Shown one piece after another: positions 4,756-6,145 of a stretch of DNA of 6,145 nt. The stretch lies in contig JAATES010000380.1 in the NCBI GenBank assembly GCA_015655615.1, positions 1 through 6,145 on the forward strand, in the 5' to 3' direction. This DNA is from Actinomycetales bacterium. Its GTDB lineage: Bacteria > Actinomycetota > Actinomycetes > Actinomycetales > Cellulomonadaceae. Made by a program: the position numbers and the translations under genes. The notes below the pieces were generated by a model that did not search any database, had not been told where the DNA came from, and was given only the letters and a program-made list of their open reading frames with translations. The stretch's first letter is position 1; each line of letters opens with the position of its first letter.

Positions 4756-4773
4756 ACCATAGCCCGATATGGT
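4756..4773. promoter_or_regulatory. Inverted repeat covering the -10, candidate MarR operator 1
   Basis: ACCATA-GCCCGA-TATGGT is a perfect inverted repeat with 6-bp arms; the left arm is the complement of the -10 hexamer. It overlaps the next palindrome by two bases. A dimer bound here would exclude RNA polymerase. Confidence 0.45.
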
Positions 4774-4785
4774 TGCTTAGAGCAA
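4756..4785 (-). promoter_or_regulatory. Putative promoter of the exporter-marR operon
   Basis: On the minus strand, -35 TTGCTC (4780-4785) and -10 TATGGT (4756-4761, fitting TANNNT) are 18 nt apart. Transcription would start near 4748, leaving a leader of about 28 nt that contains the GAGG ribosome binding site. Both hexamers lie inside inverted repeats. Confidence 0.5.
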
Positions 4786-4786
4786 C
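4772..4786. promoter_or_regulatory. Inverted repeat covering the -35, candidate MarR operator 2
   Basis: GTTGCT-TAG-AGCAAC is a perfect 15-bp palindrome with 6-bp arms. MarR-family operators commonly contain TTGC...GCAA half-sites (established), and this one sits over the -35 of the operon that encodes the MarR protein. It is the best operator candidate in the window. Confidence 0.6.
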
Positions 4787-4859
4787 TAGTTTGACACCGC
4801 GGCGGGGTGACGAGACTCACATCGAAGCGTGGGAGGAGGTGTGGCGCCCAGCGAGAGGC

Positions 4860-4879
4860 GGTCCGCGGGCGACCGGACC
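4860..4879 (-). terminator. Hairpin downstream of the fusion gene, weak terminator candidate
   Basis: GGTCCG (4860-4865) and CGGACC (4874-4879) pair perfectly around an 8-nt loop. On the minus strand it begins about 20 nt after the stop codon of the fusion gene and precedes the exporter promoter. No T-run follows. It may separate the two transcription units. Confidence 0.3.
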
Positions 4880-4898
4880 AGGACGATGATCGTTATCT

Positions 4899-6145
4899 CT
4901 AAGAGAGGCGTCGTACGAGGACGATTCCATCGGTCAGCAAGGCAGGGGACCCGTCGGGTGCGGCCGACTCCCGTTGGCGCGTCTCCGCGAGGATCACGTC
5001 CCAGCGTCCAGGGACGAGGTCGAGTGCCTCGAGGTCGTGCTCGGGCTGCGGAAAGGGTGGCATGGTGACGGTCTCGCCGTCGGCCCAGGAGGGGGCCGAC
5101 GCATGGCTGACGACCAGCAGATGCCCGCCCGGAGCGACGAACCCGGTCGCACGCCGTAGGATCTCCTCCCGCGGAATCACCACCGGCCAGGACTGTAGGA
5201 ACGACGCGCTCACGAGGTCGTATGCCATCGGGGCGGACCAGGTCGCCAGATCGGCGGTTTCCAGATGAACAGCCCCCTCGGGAAGGCCCGCTTCGGTCGC
5301 GGCGGCTCGACCGCGCGCGATTGCGGTCGACGAGAGGTCGACGCCTGTGACCTCCCAGCCCTGCAACGCGAGCCAGATGGCGTCGCCGCCCTCGCCGCAG
5401 CCGAGGTCGAGGGCGTTGCCTGGCATGAGCCCGGTGGCGATATCGGCGAGCGCACTGTTGACCTGCCCGGACCACATGTGGTCGCCGTCGGCGTAGCGGG
5501 CCTCCCAGAACGCGACCGCGGTGGATGCCTCATCGGCGGGGGAGAGACCTGCGAGGGCGATGTCGAAGTCCTCCTCGACGAGTGCGCCGTTGACGGCGCC
5601 GCCTGTGAAGGCACCGGCGCCGATGGCCATGGGCACGTTCGCCATCGGGTTCGTGACGTTGCCGATCGCCCAGATCCGGTCGTGGCTCGTCTTACCGGTC
5701 GGGTCCACGGTCAGGACGGACTCCAGGCCGATGGGCTGCTCCGTGCGAGCGAGGCCGAGCTCCGCGAGGAAGCCGTCGTGCGGGAGGGGCACCCCGGCGG
5801 TGAAGAGCGCATCCACCTCGGTGCGCTGACCATCCGAGGTCCGGACCCCGGTGACCTGGCCGCCGACCCCGAGGACCTCCACGACAGGGGCGGTGACGAC
5901 CTCGATGCCGCGAGCGCGGAGGCGTTGCTCGTCGGCGGGGTCGAGGGCGCCGACCGCCGCCGAGAACAACACCACCCGGTCGCTCCACTGCCGCACGAGC
6001 CGTACCTGGTGCAGGCTCCGGGGTGAGGTGGCGAGCACGCCGATCCGCTGATCGCGTACTTCCCAGCCGTGACAGTACGGGCAGTGCAGCACGCTGGTGC
6101 CCCAGCGTTGCGCGAGGCCGGGGATGCTGGGGAGCTCGTCGGTGA
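4899..6145 (-). CDS. Thioredoxin-reductase-like FAD oxidoreductase fused to SAM methyltransferase (5' end missing)
   Basis: The frame is open to the window edge, so the N-terminus, with the first FAD-binding GxGxxG, is outside; about 415 residues are visible. The first visible residues (TDELPSIPGLAQRWGTSVLH) lead to CPYCHGWEV, with the redox cysteines encoded at 6081-6083 and 6072-6074, exactly where thioredoxin reductases carry CATC. A degenerate NADPH-binding fold (RIGVLATSP) follows, then the C-terminal FAD motif IWAIGNVTNPMANVPMAIGA, where the usual GD is GN. After a short linker (about 5545-5510) a class I methyltransferase begins. Its motif I, DLGCGEGG, is at 5385-5408, followed by acidic GVDLS and a post-motif VAPGGHLLVV strand. 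CPYC-type members resemble dithiol oxidases such as GliT, HlmI and DepH more than true TrxB. Fusions of these two domains occur in other actinobacteria. Joint substrate unknown; a low-molecular-weight thiol or a toxic dithiol or chalcogen compound is plausible. Confidence 0.9.
   Translation of the reverse strand, partial: TDELPSIPGLAQRWGTSVLHCPYCHGWEVRDQRIGVLATSPRSLHQVRLVRQWSDRVVLFSAAVGALDPADEQRLRARGIEVVTAPVVEVLGVGGQVTGVRTSDGQRTEVDALFTAGVPLPHDGFLAELGLARTEQPIGLESVLTVDPTGKTSHDRIWAIGNVTNPMANVPMAIGAGAFTGGAVNGALVEEDFDIALAGLSPADEASTAVAFWEARYADGDHMWSGQVNSALADIATGLMPGNALDLGCGEGGDAIWLALQGWEVTGVDLSSTAIARGRAAATEAGLPEGAVHLETADLATWSAPMAYDLVSASFLQSWPVVIPREEILRRATGFVAPGGHLLVVSHASAPSWADGETVTMPPFPQPEHDLEALDLVPGRWDVILAETRQRESAAPDGSPALLTDGIVLVRRLS

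Noticed and set aside
5265..6026. A 253-codon plus-strand frame antisense to the fusion gene, and smaller overlapping frames in the same area (e.g. 4786-5475, -)
   Set aside because: They mirror the fusion gene in GC-rich sequence, lack ribosome binding sites and domains, and conflict with clear oxidoreductase and methyltransferase motifs.

Overview
The window is a stretch of high-GC bacterial chromosome. Its gene types, GC-rich coding and compact leaders point to an actinomycete, most likely of the Micrococcales kind, but no marker here fixes the genus. It has two parts. The left ~1 kb (1-1014) looks like the end of an integrated phage or related element abutting a tRNA gene. The rest (1049-6145) looks like ordinary chromosome with a redox and efflux flavour.

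Left part: an unrecognised 95-residue helical protein (57-344, +), a small MerR/excisionase-type DNA-binding protein (359-577, -), and, divergent from it across a 95-bp AT-richer gap, a Cro/C1-type repressor-like protein (673-1014, +). Both divergent genes lack Shine-Dalgarno sequences and have promoter-like hexamers placed so that transcription would start at the ATG. The repressor reading frame runs into the 3' half of tRNA-Lys(UUU) (976-1048, -) and stops inside the anticodon-loop sequence. A tRNA 3' end is the classic integration site. This arrangement matches what is expected when attP lies inside a phage repressor gene (integration-dependent immunity). No integrase is in the window; in such a layout it would lie at the other end of the element, beyond position 1.

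Middle: upstream of the tRNA is a four-copy 24-bp tandem repeat (1165-1260). Then come an M50-type membrane metallopeptidase (1310-2056, -) and, divergent from it, methionine sulfoxide reductase B (2114-2512, +). A small hairpin separates msrB from the convergent operon that follows.

Right part: on the minus strand a 14-helix DHA2-type MFS exporter (3017-4720) is followed, with a TGATG stop/start overlap, by a MarR-family regulator (2535-3017). Their promoter at ~4756-4785 carries two abutting perfect inverted repeats, so autorepression by the MarR protein is likely. Upstream on the same strand is a two-domain protein (4899-6145, cut by the window edge): a thioredoxin-reductase-like flavoprotein with a CPYC redox motif, fused to a class I SAM methyltransferase. 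Dithiol oxidation, S-methylation and MFS efflux are the three protective activities known from gliotoxin/holomycin-type self-resistance, which gives a testable idea of what this neighbourhood detoxifies.
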